A stretch of 64,000 nucleotides of DNA from FEN-1297 sp963843605 (GTDB lineage Bacteria; Bacteroidota; Ignavibacteria; Ignavibacteriales; Ignavibacteriaceae). Where the stretch lies: assembly GCA_963843605.1 (NCBI GenBank), contig CAWJLA010000010.1, positions 620,001 through 684,000 of the forward strand. The letters are read 5' to 3'. Position numbers and translations under genes: made by a program. Shown one piece after another: positions 27,600-36,609 of the stretch (its first letter is position 1; the number at the start of each line of letters is the position of its first letter). Under the pieces are notes generated by a model, which had not been told where the DNA came from, searched no databases, and saw nothing but the letters and a program-made list of their open reading frames with translations.

Positions 27600-28578
27600 C
27601 TGCCTTTTTCCTGTTGTTTACAATAATTTTTGCATACTGAAAAGCCTGCAGCATGCTTGATTCGGAAGCCAGATTTTTACCCGCGATATCAAAAGCAGTT
27701 CCGTGGTCGGGTGAAGTTCTAACTATCTGCAGGCCGGCAGTATAGTTAACCCCAGCTCCGAAATTAATCAACTTAAACGGAATCAATACCTGATCATGAT
27801 ACATACCGAAGACCGCATCATACTTCTCAAATAATCTATTCGCAAAAAAAGCATCCGGTGAAAAAGGTCCGTCGATTTTTTTATCCCGTCCTGAATTATT
27901 TATTACCGGTTTAAGAATTTTCACTTCTTCAAAACCTATTAAACCATTTTCGCCCGCATGTGGATTTAATCCCAGTACGGCAATACGTGCATTTTTTTTC
28001 CGAAGATCATATCTTAATGTATCCGAAATTATTTTCAGTTCATGCTGCAGAAGTCTCTTTGTTAATAATTCCGAAACCCGGCTTACCGGCTCATGAATAG
28101 TAGCAAGCGCGGCATTCATTCTTTCCGATAAAAACATCATAACAAAGTATTTTTTCCCGCACCATTCGGCAAACATTTCTGTGTGGCCGGGAAAGTTATG
28201 TCCGGCGGAATTTATTGCTTCTTTTGAAATTGGTGCCGTAATAATTGCATCTACTTTTTTTTCGATGGCAAGTTTACCGGCCAGTTCAATTGAGTTGAAT
28301 GCAGCATGCCCGGAGTCCTTTGTTGGTAGACCTTGTTTTGTTTTTACGTTTCCGGTAGATATTATAATTACCTTTTGAGTTCCGGGAAACTTAAAAGACG
28401 GAACAATTTCGTAAGAGAATTTCGGCTTTACTGTTTTTACGGTTGTCTCGAATACATTTTGCGGACATATGAAATAAAACCTGCCGTCTGCCTGTCCTCG
28501 AATTTTGTTGATTGTTTTAATTACTATCTCTGGACCTATTCCGTTGATATCTCCGCATGTAAAAACAAATTTATTCAT
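27583..28578 (-). CDS. pdxA: 4-hydroxythreonine-4-phosphate dehydrogenase
   Basis: NAD-dependent oxidation in the DXP-dependent route to pyridoxal phosphate; a zinc enzyme. I start at ATG 28578 (MNKFVFTCGDINGIGPEIVIK), giving 331 residues. A longer in-frame reading adds 42 unconserved residues that overlap the upstream gene. Visible elements are GDINGIGPE (about 9-17), the metal-binding His in GHTEMFAEW and LATIHEPVSRV, NPHAGENG, and the end block MYHDQVLIPFK...RTSPDHGTAFDIAG, where the third metal His and the substrate site lie. The ATG overlaps the stop of the GWxTD gene by eight bases. Confidence 0.94.
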   Translation of the reverse strand: MNKFVFTCGDINGIGPEIVIKTINKIRGQADGRFYFICPQNVFETTVKTVKPKFSYEIVPSFKFPGTQKVIIISTGNVKTKQGLPTKDSGHAAFNSIELAGKLAIEKKVDAIITAPISKEAINSAGHNFPGHTEMFAEWCGKKYFVMMFLSERMNAALATIHEPVSRVSELLTKRLLQHELKIISDTLRYDLRKKNARIAVLGLNPHAGENGLIGFEEVKILKPVINNSGRDKKIDGPFSPDAFFANRLFEKYDAVFGMYHDQVLIPFKLINFGAGVNYTAGLQIVRTSPDHGTAFDIAGKNLASESSMLQAFQYAKIIVNNRKKAVGGRK

Positions 28579-29827
28579 TCTTTTTGACCAGCATAAAATT
28601 TCCGGTACCTTCCGGATCGATAAAATCAAAAACATTAGACGGATTTTTATAAAACCACGTTTCAATACTCTTGCCGTATTGATTATATGCCCGTTTAATT
28701 TCAACCGGTTTTCCGTATTTTATATAAACTTTGCTCATGTCGGTTAGAAATTCCCGTTTCCTCGAAATAGTAAAGAAATGTTTTAGTGCGTAATCGACCC
28801 TTGTATAATACTCTGCCATAAGTGGATTATAAGCAGAGTTTTTCGTAGGATCAAATCTCTTCCAATAAAAAGATAACTTGTGCTCATAATTTTTGGAACT
28901 GCCCGATAACAGACTGTCTACGGTATTGCTATTATCGACAACGGCTAATAACTTTATTGCACGCTCCGGGTCTCTGAGCGAAAAAGGTTTGTTGAACCAT
29001 ACTACCTTATTCTTAAAAGTTTTTTTTATTCCGCTGCTGTCGTCAGTACTTAAATTAATTGTCAACTTCCCTTCCCAAAGATTCCGGGAAAAATTGCTCA
29101 GAAGAAAATTCCTGGTAAGCAAGGTGCCTTTACCGTTTTCCAATATAACAGCTCCGTCTTTGGATCTGACTGACAGGTTCGAGACGAATGATTTTGAAAC
29201 ATTATAAAATGAAGTAGTATCTTTATTGTTTATTAAAACGATATTTATTTTTTGAATTGAAGTGTCGATGCTTGGAATTATCAAACCATATTCGTCCTCA
29301 CTGAAGGGAATATCTCCGGCATAATTTGTAAGGCTGTAATCACCGTTTAATTTATTTCCGTTTTGATTGACTACAATCGGAGAAATGAAATTTTGTCCGG
29401 ATTGCTTTTTGCATACAACCTTTAAAGGGCGCAATCTATATTCGTGGTTTGAATTCAAATCGGTTAAAATCGGTGTAAAGAAATATGTTCCGTCTTTCAG
29501 TCGGAAAGTAAAATTTCCCTCTTCAGATGTCCCTACTGATATTGTTTCCGCAAAGGAGGCTGCATGGATTTTATTTTCGTCAATCTGGCGAGTGAAAAAT
29601 TTTGAGGATGAATCTCTTACTTCAACCGCAATACGGTAATCGGCGGAATAAGCATTTCCGTCTTTTACAAATACAAAGGAATTGATAGGCAACCGGAATG
29701 AATAGTAAACCTGATTCAATGAATCGGCCGGGATTACGTTAATATCTGATAATAAAGGAAGTTCAAACACGGGTTGAGAAAAAGTAATGCCGCAAATAAA
29801 TGAAACGAGAATAAAAACTCTTTTCAA
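28571..29827 (-). CDS. GWxTD-domain exported protein
   Basis: A 418-residue protein with a signal peptide (hydrophobic start MKRVFILVSFICGITFSQP) and a mostly beta N-terminal part. The C-terminal ~100 residues carry the GWxTD-type domain: FYWKRFDPTKNSAYNP, RVDYALKHF, then REFLTDMSKVYIKYGKPVEI and the terminal ETWFYKNP. In this copy the GWxTD core reads EFLTD, so the motif is degenerate while the flanking KVYIKYGKP is good. GWxTD proteins are widespread in Bacteroidetes/Ignavibacteria and deltaproteobacteria, with unknown function. It is the first gene of the pdxA-methyltransferase-ftsE transcript. Confidence 0.72.
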   Translation of the reverse strand: MKRVFILVSFICGITFSQPVFELPLLSDINVIPADSLNQVYYSFRLPINSFVFVKDGNAYSADYRIAVEVRDSSSKFFTRQIDENKIHAASFAETISVGTSEEGNFTFRLKDGTYFFTPILTDLNSNHEYRLRPLKVVCKKQSGQNFISPIVVNQNGNKLNGDYSLTNYAGDIPFSEDEYGLIIPSIDTSIQKINIVLINNKDTTSFYNVSKSFVSNLSVRSKDGAVILENGKGTLLTRNFLLSNFSRNLWEGKLTINLSTDDSSGIKKTFKNKVVWFNKPFSLRDPERAIKLLAVVDNSNTVDSLLSGSSKNYEHKLSFYWKRFDPTKNSAYNPLMAEYYTRVDYALKHFFTISRKREFLTDMSKVYIKYGKPVEIKRAYNQYGKSIETWFYKNPSNVFDFIDPEGTGNFMLVKKNE

Positions 29828-30093
29828 GATTAATATCCGCTTTGAATTTTCGAATTAAAAAATTACCGATAACGAAATTCGGAATTTTTCCAGTCTTAAA
29901 AATTTTTGAATCGACTTGAAGGAAATATAAGCATAACGATTAAATATTCAACTCATTTCGTAATGATACGTCGATTGAAAAATTTAAACCCGTTCATGAC
30001 TTGGAACTGGATTAAAAGAAAACAAAAATATTAAAAAGAAAATAATCGGTTAGCAGATCGAAAAGGTAATCTGGAAAAACCCGAATTATATAA

Positions 30094-31347
30094 TCAGCTA
30101 TTCATGTTATTCAGGAATTCTTTATTGTTCTTAGTACCCCTAATTTTGTCCATGAGGAAGTCTATAGCTTCTACTGGATTGAAGTCGCTCAATATTTTCC
30201 TGAGAATCCAAACCTTGGCTAATTCGTCTTCCTTCATCAATAAATCTTCTCTTCTGGTTCCCGAACGGTTAACATCGATTGCGGGGAATATTCTTCTGTC
30301 ACTGAGATCGCGGTTAAGAACAAGTTCCATATTTCCGGTACCTTTGAATTCTTCAAAAATAACGTCGTCCATTCTGCTTCCGGTATCAATTAAGGCCGTT
30401 GCAATAATAGTTAAGCTGCCGCCGTCTTCGGTATTTCTAGCTGCTCCGAAAAATCTTTTAGGTTTATGAAGAGCATTTGCATCTACACCGCCGGAAAGTA
30501 TTCTGCCGCTATGAGGAACTACGATGTTATGTGCTCTTGCAAGTCTTGTAATACTGTCAAGAAGAATAACGACGTCTTCTTTAGCTTCGACAAGTCGCTT
30601 GGCTTTTTCGATTACCATATCTGCAACCTGTACGTGTCTTTCCGCAGGCTCGTCGAACGTCGAACTGATAACTTCTCCCTTAACAGATCTTTCCATATCG
30701 GTTACTTCCTCGGGGCGTTCGTCTATCAATAAGATAATTAATTTTATTTCAGGGTGATTACGTGTTATTGAGTTGGCTATTTTTTGAAGTAAGATTGTCT
30801 TGCCGCTTTTCGGAGGAGAAACTATCAAACCTCTTTGGCCTTTACCAATAGGCGACAACAGGTCCACTATTCTCATTGAATATTCGCCCGGAGCAGATTC
30901 CAGGTTAATTCTTCTGGTAGGATAAACCGGGACAAGATTATCGAACAATGTTCTTTCTCTTATTCCCTCCGGTTCCAAGCCGTTTACGGCTTCAACTCTT
31001 AACAAAGCGAAAAACCTCTCGCCTTCTTTCGGTGGTCTTACCTGGCCGCTGACAAAGTCGCCGGTTCTTAAACTGAATTTTTTTATTTGTGACGGTGAGA
31101 CATAAATATCATCCGGTGACGGAAGATAATTATAATCGGAAGATCTTAGGAAGCCGTAACCGTCCGGTAAAACTTCCAGTACACCTTTGGAAAAAGTGAG
31201 TCCGTCCTTTGCTGTTTGACCTTCGAGAATTTTGAAAATAAGTTCTTGTTTTCTTAAGTCGCTGTAACCGACGATACCCAACTCTTTGGCGATTGCATTA
31301 AGTTCAACGATTTTCTTTGATTTGAGTTCAGAAATGTCCATTGGCAT
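30094..31347 (-). CDS. rho: Transcription termination factor Rho
   Basis: Hexameric RNA-dependent ATPase that terminates transcription. The 417 residues contain the N-terminal helical and RNA-binding domain (GYGFLRSSDYNYLPSPDDIYVS, about 64-85, split), the ATPase P-loop PPKSGKTILLQ (about 176-186), LLIDERPEEVTDMER (about 207-221), the Q-loop/R-loop region GGVDANALHKPKRFFGAARN (about 289-308) and the NMELVLNRDLSDRRIFPAID end. Standard length. It stands alone, 266 bases from the GWxTD gene and 163 from folC on the same strand. Confidence 0.97.
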   Translation of the reverse strand: MPMDISELKSKKIVELNAIAKELGIVGYSDLRKQELIFKILEGQTAKDGLTFSKGVLEVLPDGYGFLRSSDYNYLPSPDDIYVSPSQIKKFSLRTGDFVSGQVRPPKEGERFFALLRVEAVNGLEPEGIRERTLFDNLVPVYPTRRINLESAPGEYSMRIVDLLSPIGKGQRGLIVSPPKSGKTILLQKIANSITRNHPEIKLIILLIDERPEEVTDMERSVKGEVISSTFDEPAERHVQVADMVIEKAKRLVEAKEDVVILLDSITRLARAHNIVVPHSGRILSGGVDANALHKPKRFFGAARNTEDGGSLTIIATALIDTGSRMDDVIFEEFKGTGNMELVLNRDLSDRRIFPAIDVNRSGTRREDLLMKEDELAKVWILRKILSDFNPVEAIDFLMDKIRGTKNNKEFLNNMNS

Positions 31348-31510
31348 TTTTTAGAGTCCTAAATTAATACTACATACATTTGATTTAATTTCTGTTCCAC
31401 GGATTTGTTAACCGGATTGCTTATGAGGCTAACATAAAAATTAATATTTTTGTTAATTGTCGATAGGAACACGAGGTTTACTTGAAACATAATTCTATTT
31501 ATAAAAAATG

Positions 31511-32776
31511 TCAAGAGATATTATTTATTTGAAGTGAAGTTTTTATCTCACCCAGCAAATACATGCTCCCTAAGACAACCAAACATTTATCCGGTTCCTG
31601 TTTGGTAAAATTTTTAATTAATTCAACTGGCCTAAGTGCTGGAACAACGGTCAAACCTATTTCCCCGGCAATTTTTATTAAGTCGATTATTTTACTGGAT
31701 CTTTCATAGTTTATTTCGGTAACATAAACAATATCGAAGTAATCCTTTAGCTGAGAGAACATTAAACTTACGGATTTATCTTTCATTACACCGAAGAGAA
31801 GACATTTTTGTTTGTATTTGCCGGCTTCCCTTTTAAACTCGGATAAAAAACTATTTATACCTTCGGGATTATGCGCAGAATCGAAAATTATATCAGGGTT
31901 TTTAGAATAATACTCAAATCTGCCTTGCAAACATGTGTTCTTAATTACATTTTTAATACCTTTTGCAAGTACTTTGGAATCATTCAGCAGTAATACCTTT
32001 GAAACGGATAAAACCGCAAGAGCCGCATTGTATTTCTGGTATGTTCCTTTGAGCGGCATGTTCCAATCGTCGAGTTCAACTTCTTCGGTATACAATTCTA
32101 CCGAATTCCCTTTCTCATTTATATAATCTTCTAATTTAAATAATCTGCTTGCGGTACGGGAACATACCGTTTCAATTACTTCTACTGCTTCGGGATTAAG
32201 TTTGCCTATGAAGACTTTTATACCGTCCTTAATAATCGCGGCTTTTTCGCCGGCTATTTTACTAATCGTGCCGCCTAATATTTCGGTATGTTCAAGGCTG
32301 ATTGAAGTAATGATTACTGCAAGAGGAGTCAGAACATTCGTCGCGTCTAATCGGCCGCCGAGACCCGTTTCTATTACGGCATAATCGACATTCTTATCAA
32401 AAAAGAATTTGAACGCCATTGCCGTAGTTACCTCAAAAAAGGTCAGCCGGTTTTCATCAATATAATCGGAATAATCAGAAATAAATTTAGCAACATACTC
32501 GTCTTCTATGAAATTCCCGTTAATTTGAATCCTTTCGTTGAATTTTATAAAGTGCGGCGATGTGTATAGACCTACTCTGTATCCGGCTTCGGTTAGAATA
32601 CTGGCAATGAACGATGAGGTACTGCCCTTTCCGTTTGAGCCCGCAATGTGAAATGCTTTTAAATTACTTTGAGGGTTTCCAATAAAACTCAGAAATTTTT
32701 TAATGTTTTCCAGTCCGAGTTTTATTCCGAAAGTGTGAAGAGCAAATAATTTGTTTAGTGCAGATTCGATTTCCAT
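31511..32776 (-). CDS. folC: Folylpolyglutamate synthase/dihydrofolate synthase
   Basis: Adds L-glutamate to dihydropteroate and/or folates. The 421-residue Mur-ligase-family enzyme shows HIAGSNGKGSTSSFIASIL (P-loop, about 43-61), the SPHFIKFNERIQING substrate block (about 75-89), ETGLGGRLDATN (about 137-148), HTEILGGT and FDSAHNPEGI (about 301-310). It begins five bases after pyrD, so the order pyrK-pyrD-folC is one transcript. Whether the enzyme is mono- or bifunctional cannot be read from sequence. Confidence 0.93.
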   Translation of the reverse strand: MEIESALNKLFALHTFGIKLGLENIKKFLSFIGNPQSNLKAFHIAGSNGKGSTSSFIASILTEAGYRVGLYTSPHFIKFNERIQINGNFIEDEYVAKFISDYSDYIDENRLTFFEVTTAMAFKFFFDKNVDYAVIETGLGGRLDATNVLTPLAVIITSISLEHTEILGGTISKIAGEKAAIIKDGIKVFIGKLNPEAVEVIETVCSRTASRLFKLEDYINEKGNSVELYTEEVELDDWNMPLKGTYQKYNAALAVLSVSKVLLLNDSKVLAKGIKNVIKNTCLQGRFEYYSKNPDIIFDSAHNPEGINSFLSEFKREAGKYKQKCLLFGVMKDKSVSLMFSQLKDYFDIVYVTEINYERSSKIIDLIKIAGEIGLTVVPALRPVELIKNFTKQEPDKCLVVLGSMYLLGEIKTSLQINNIS

Positions 32777-32781
32777 TTTAT

Positions 32782-33699
32782 CTAGATTTTATAAGAACCT
32801 GTCATACCGGATATTTTTTCAATGCCCTGGGTCGCGCAATAGTTTTCCAATCCCTCTAAAATTTCTTTAGACGCGGACGGATTAATAAAGTTTAAAGTGC
32901 CCAGCTGAATTGCCGATGCACCTACTATCATAAATTCTATTACGTCCTTCCAGTTCATTATTCCGCCGATTCCTATAATCGGAATATCCACCTTTTGTTT
33001 AATCTCCAAGACCTTTGCCAATGCTACCGGCTTTATAGCCGGACCAGATAGTCCGCCGGTAACGTTCTTAATCTTCGGCGCTCTGGTGTATATATTGAAT
33101 TCCGTACCTACAAGTGTGTTGATTGCCGAAACTGCATCTCCGCCAGACTCTTTGACTGCGTATGCGAATTCGGAAATATATGATACGTTCGGCGATAGTT
33201 TTATTATTACCGGTTTGTTCGTTACGGCTTTTACTTTCTCTGTTATTTTACCGACGGCTTTAACGTCGTTTCCAAACTGCAGCCCGCCTTCTTTTACGTT
33301 AGGGCATGATACATTTATTTCGAATGCTTTTATCGAATCTTCCGAAGTAAGTATTCTGGTGCATTCTACGTATTCTTCAACAGATCCGGCCGCAATGTTG
33401 CATATTAACGGCACGTCGTATTTTTTCAGGAAAGGAATTTTTTCTTTTAAGAAAATTTCTACTCCAACATTAGCAAGGCCGATAGCATTAAGCATACCTG
33501 CCGGGGTTTCTACAATTCGCTGCGGAGGATTTCCTTTTCTCGGTTTTAAACTCAGCGATTTGGTAACGATACCTCCTATTTTATTCAGGTCTGTAAACTC
33601 GGCAATTTCATTTCCGTAGCCCACAGTTCCGGAAGCAAGCAGAATTGGATTTCTAAACTTAAGCGGTCCTACTTGAACGGAAAGATCTATATTGCTCAT
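32782..33699 (-). CDS. pyrD: Dihydroorotate dehydrogenase, class 1B catalytic subunit
   Basis: Fourth step of pyrimidine synthesis, linked to NAD through PyrK. The 305 residues show RNPILLASGTVGYG (about 17-30), KSLSLKPRKGNPPQR, INVSCPNVKEGG (about 128-139) with the catalytic Cys of class 1 enzymes, KLSPNVSY, INTLVG (about 191-196) and GIGGIMNW (about 244-251). Length and the adjacent pyrK (four-base overlap, ATGA) make class 1B sure. FMN is the cofactor. Confidence 0.96.
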   Translation of the reverse strand: MSNIDLSVQVGPLKFRNPILLASGTVGYGNEIAEFTDLNKIGGIVTKSLSLKPRKGNPPQRIVETPAGMLNAIGLANVGVEIFLKEKIPFLKKYDVPLICNIAAGSVEEYVECTRILTSEDSIKAFEINVSCPNVKEGGLQFGNDVKAVGKITEKVKAVTNKPVIIKLSPNVSYISEFAYAVKESGGDAVSAINTLVGTEFNIYTRAPKIKNVTGGLSGPAIKPVALAKVLEIKQKVDIPIIGIGGIMNWKDVIEFMIVGASAIQLGTLNFINPSASKEILEGLENYCATQGIEKISGMTGSYKI

Positions 33700-34457
33700 A
33701 TTATTACATCCTTAACGTTAAACACGGGTCCGTCCTTGCATACAAGAAGATACTTATCCGGGTCTGCTGTAGATTCAATCGGACATCCCTGACAAATCCC
33801 GAACCCGCAGGCCATAGCGCATTCAGTAGAAACCTCGCAATCAAAATTGTTGGTGATACAAAAATCTTTTAATTTCCTTAACATAGCATTCGGTCCGCAG
33901 CCGAATATTTTAATGTTTTCGGATTTCAGTATTTCAATGTTTTCTTTTAGCAGTTCAATTACATTTCCATTAAACCCCAGAGAACCGTCATCGGTGGCAA
34001 TAGATATGTTTTGCAAGCCGTGAGTAATAACATCCCGGTACGTTTTACCGCCGATAAAAGTATAAACATTTTTATCGTTATCAAGTGAACGTATAAGGTA
34101 AGGAAACGGAGCAGCCCCCAAACCTCCGCCGACAATGACCGCGGTATTATAATTCCCCTTCAGATTGAAACCGTGTCCGAGAGGTCCGAGAACATCGATA
34201 AGATCACCGTAATGTTTACGGGCCAGTATTGCGGTGCCTTCACCGAATACGTTAAACATAATATAAAAGAAATCGCCTTCAACATCGCAGACGCTGAACG
34301 GTCTTCTCAGCAACGGATTAACCGATTCCGATACTCTAATGTTTAAAAACTGGCCGGGCAAAATGGTGTGTGCGATTTCCGGGCATTTAATTTTTAATAA
34401 GAATATTTGGTTGTCCAGCTCAATTGTTTTTTCAACGTATGCTTTTATAGTGACCAA
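33696..34457 (-). CDS. pyrK: Dihydroorotate dehydrogenase electron-transfer subunit
   Basis: Iron-sulfur flavoprotein passing electrons from PyrD to NAD. The 253 residues contain the FAD domain (LRRPFSVCD, about 52-60), the NAD domain start VGGGLGAAP (about 109-117), and the C-terminal [2Fe-2S] cluster motif ECAMACGFGICQGCP followed by VCKDGPVF (about 217-248). The expected four Cys are present. It is the first gene of pyrK-pyrD-folC. No attenuator or regulatory hairpin is seen upstream. Confidence 0.95.
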   Translation of the reverse strand: MVTIKAYVEKTIELDNQIFLLKIKCPEIAHTILPGQFLNIRVSESVNPLLRRPFSVCDVEGDFFYIMFNVFGEGTAILARKHYGDLIDVLGPLGHGFNLKGNYNTAVIVGGGLGAAPFPYLIRSLDNDKNVYTFIGGKTYRDVITHGLQNISIATDDGSLGFNGNVIELLKENIEILKSENIKIFGCGPNAMLRKLKDFCITNNFDCEVSTECAMACGFGICQGCPIESTADPDKYLLVCKDGPVFNVKDVII

Positions 34458-34638
34458 GTTTCTTCCTTATATCAACGATAGTTTTTATTGAATAATGTCC
34501 TTTGGTGTAATTTTGGTTGGCTGCAATAAAATTTATATAATCTATAATCTATGTCTGTTCCAATTTACAAAATTCGATAAAGCAAAATAATCAAACTTTT
34601 ATTAATTCTCGAGTTATAATTCCGTTCCTTTTCTTTTG

Positions 34639-35706
34639 CTACAAATGTTCATTCAATTTATTTATTTTCAGATGTTCTACAATCTTCTTCACATTCTGAG
34701 TCTGATCCCTGCGGCAGATTAATAATTCGTCTTTCGTGTTTATTATGATCAGATTGTCCACTCCCATAACCGCAGTAAATTTGTCGGGAGAATATATGTA
34801 CGAATCAATTGTGTTATCGGTAAATACTTTTCCGATTGAAGCGTTGCCGTCTCCGTTTTTTTCGGATAATTGATAAACTTCCTCCCAGCTTCCGACGTCG
34901 CTCCATGAAAAATTTCCTTTTACTAGAAACACCTTCTGAGATTTTTCCATTATTCCGTAGTCTATGGATATATTTCTGAGCATGCCGTAAATATTATTTA
35001 CGGTAGATGAAAACTGCTGTCTGCCGATATCTTTTTTGATTTGCTCCAATCCCTCGTATAAATCGGGCATCAATGTTTTTATTTCTTCAAGAATTGAATC
35101 GACCCTCCATATGAACATACCGCTATTCCATAAAAAGTCGCCGCTTTCAACAAACCTTACCGCCGTGGCATAATTAGGCTTTTCCGCGAAAGTAAGCACT
35201 TTAAATATTCCGTCGGAAACCGATTTATCGTCTATTTGAATATATCCGTAACCCGTTTCAGGCCTTGTAGGCTTAATTCCTATTGTAACCAGACCTTTCG
35301 ATGAATATGAGTATTCGGCTGCCGTTTTAATTACGTTATGGAATTCCCCGGTGTCTCTAACTATATGATCGGCAGGCAGGATGATAGTTACGCCGTCTTT
35401 GGATTTTTTTTCGATTATAATCGAAGCGAGCCCGATGCAGGCTGCAGTATTTCTGCCGAACGGTTCTTCTATAATATTTTCTTCAGGTATTTGCGGCAGC
35501 TGATTGGTGATTTCAGCTTTTTGAACAATGTTGGTAATAATAAAAATATTTTCATCCTCAACTATACCTTTTAACCTGGCAACCGTATCCTGAATCATAG
35601 TACTTTGACCGAAGATCTGGAGCAATTGTTTCGGAGTCCTTTCTTTACTCCTCGGCCAAAATCTTGAGCCGATTCCACCGGCCATTATAACAGCATAAAC
35701 TTTCAT
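34639..35706 (-). CDS. manC: Mannose-1-phosphate guanylyltransferase
   Basis: Makes GDP-mannose from mannose-1-phosphate and GTP, for glycan synthesis. The 355 residues carry the nucleotide-binding signature AGGIGSRFWPRSKERTPKQL (about 9-28), ILPADHIV, GYGYIQ (about 153-158), EKP (about 173-175), FLWNSGMFIWR (about 190-200) and the C-terminal NWSD-like FSWSDVGSWEE (about 268-278). The isomerase domain of bifunctional enzymes is absent. Its ATG directly abuts the stop of the upstream unknown gene, forming a three-gene transcript with alr. Confidence 0.92.
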   Translation of the reverse strand: MKVYAVIMAGGIGSRFWPRSKERTPKQLLQIFGQSTMIQDTVARLKGIVEDENIFIITNIVQKAEITNQLPQIPEENIIEEPFGRNTAACIGLASIIIEKKSKDGVTIILPADHIVRDTGEFHNVIKTAAEYSYSSKGLVTIGIKPTRPETGYGYIQIDDKSVSDGIFKVLTFAEKPNYATAVRFVESGDFLWNSGMFIWRVDSILEEIKTLMPDLYEGLEQIKKDIGRQQFSSTVNNIYGMLRNISIDYGIMEKSQKVFLVKGNFSWSDVGSWEEVYQLSEKNGDGNASIGKVFTDNTIDSYIYSPDKFTAVMGVDNLIIINTKDELLICRRDQTQNVKKIVEHLKINKLNEHL

Positions 35707-36609
35707 TTAATTAAAATCCCTTGTTTTATTAACTTGTAATTTTCTGCCGAATTCTTCGGCGCGATTTAAATAATTTGTAATATCTACTTCTTTACCTCTG
35801 ACTACCGCAACAATAACGATCAAACAAGCTCTCATCGCTTCTATTACTTCTCTGCCGGGCATTAAATCACGGGTTCGTATCATGAATAAAGCCTTCGATA
35901 CGATCTGATGCATGCTTGAGATTATCTCAAATCCTATTTTGGATGAGATCTCACCGTTGAGCTGCATAATTTTTGCGAAGTTGAGAACTTCGTCCGGATT
36001 GACCTCGTTCTTCGAAAGCAGTTTCAGCATTGCATCCAATGGTTTGATCGGCTTTAATATTTCCGATTCATAATTCTGGATGAAAAATGTTTCTTCGTCT
36101 TTATCTTCGTCAAGAATAAGTTTTTCTTTTATTTTCTCCGTCTCTGATTTTTCGAATGTTGACTCTTCGTATTTTCTTTTAACAAAATCAATATTCATTC
36201 CTTTTTCCGTTGTGAATTCATCCTTTTCGGTTGTAAAAGATGCGTCAGATTTATTAAGCTTTATCTTTTTGATTTTATCCAGCGAACTCTTGATGATTGC
36301 CGGATTAACCATATCCAGCATATGGTTTAAATCTTTGATGAGGAATTGGCTGTGGTCCTTAAATTTTTCCGAAAATTTAAATAGATCGATTTGGCTTTGA
36401 GTAAGGTAGTTGTATATTTCGTTAAGCCTGATTGCAAGAGTGGAAAGTTCTGTTATTTTCTTCATTTCAGCAATATCCGATTTTAAATCCTCCGATTTTG
36501 ATATTGCTTCCCTCAAAAGAGCAACCACTTCAATTTTTTCCGAGCTTAATCTTAAATTATTAGAAGCTGCCGTTATACTTTGGATAATATATTGCTTTAT
36601 TAAATCCAT
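35707..36609 (-). CDS. Conserved-looking protein of unknown function between alr and manC
   Basis: A 300-residue soluble protein, highly charged, with no signal peptide or membrane segment. Residues 1-110 and 190-295 are predominantly helical; the middle (about 120-185) is a Lys/Glu/Asp-rich linker with a repeated FTTEKxE/G segment. No catalytic motif or family is recognised. It sits gap-free between alr and manC (stop and start adjacent on both sides), so it is certainly cotranscribed with them and may serve envelope synthesis. Coupling and length argue for a real gene. Confidence 0.75.
   Translation of the reverse strand: MDLIKQYIIQSITAASNNLRLSSEKIEVVALLREAISKSEDLKSDIAEMKKITELSTLAIRLNEIYNYLTQSQIDLFKFSEKFKDHSQFLIKDLNHMLDMVNPAIIKSSLDKIKKIKLNKSDASFTTEKDEFTTEKGMNIDFVKRKYEESTFEKSETEKIKEKLILDEDKDEETFFIQNYESEILKPIKPLDAMLKLLSKNEVNPDEVLNFAKIMQLNGEISSKIGFEIISSMHQIVSKALFMIRTRDLMPGREVIEAMRACLIVIVAVVRGKEVDITNYLNRAEEFGRKLQVNKTRDFN

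Noticed and set aside
28579..28704. Longer N-terminus of pdxA
   Set aside because: The 42 extra residues lie entirely in the coding part of the upstream GWxTD gene; the ATG at 28578 matches the family start.
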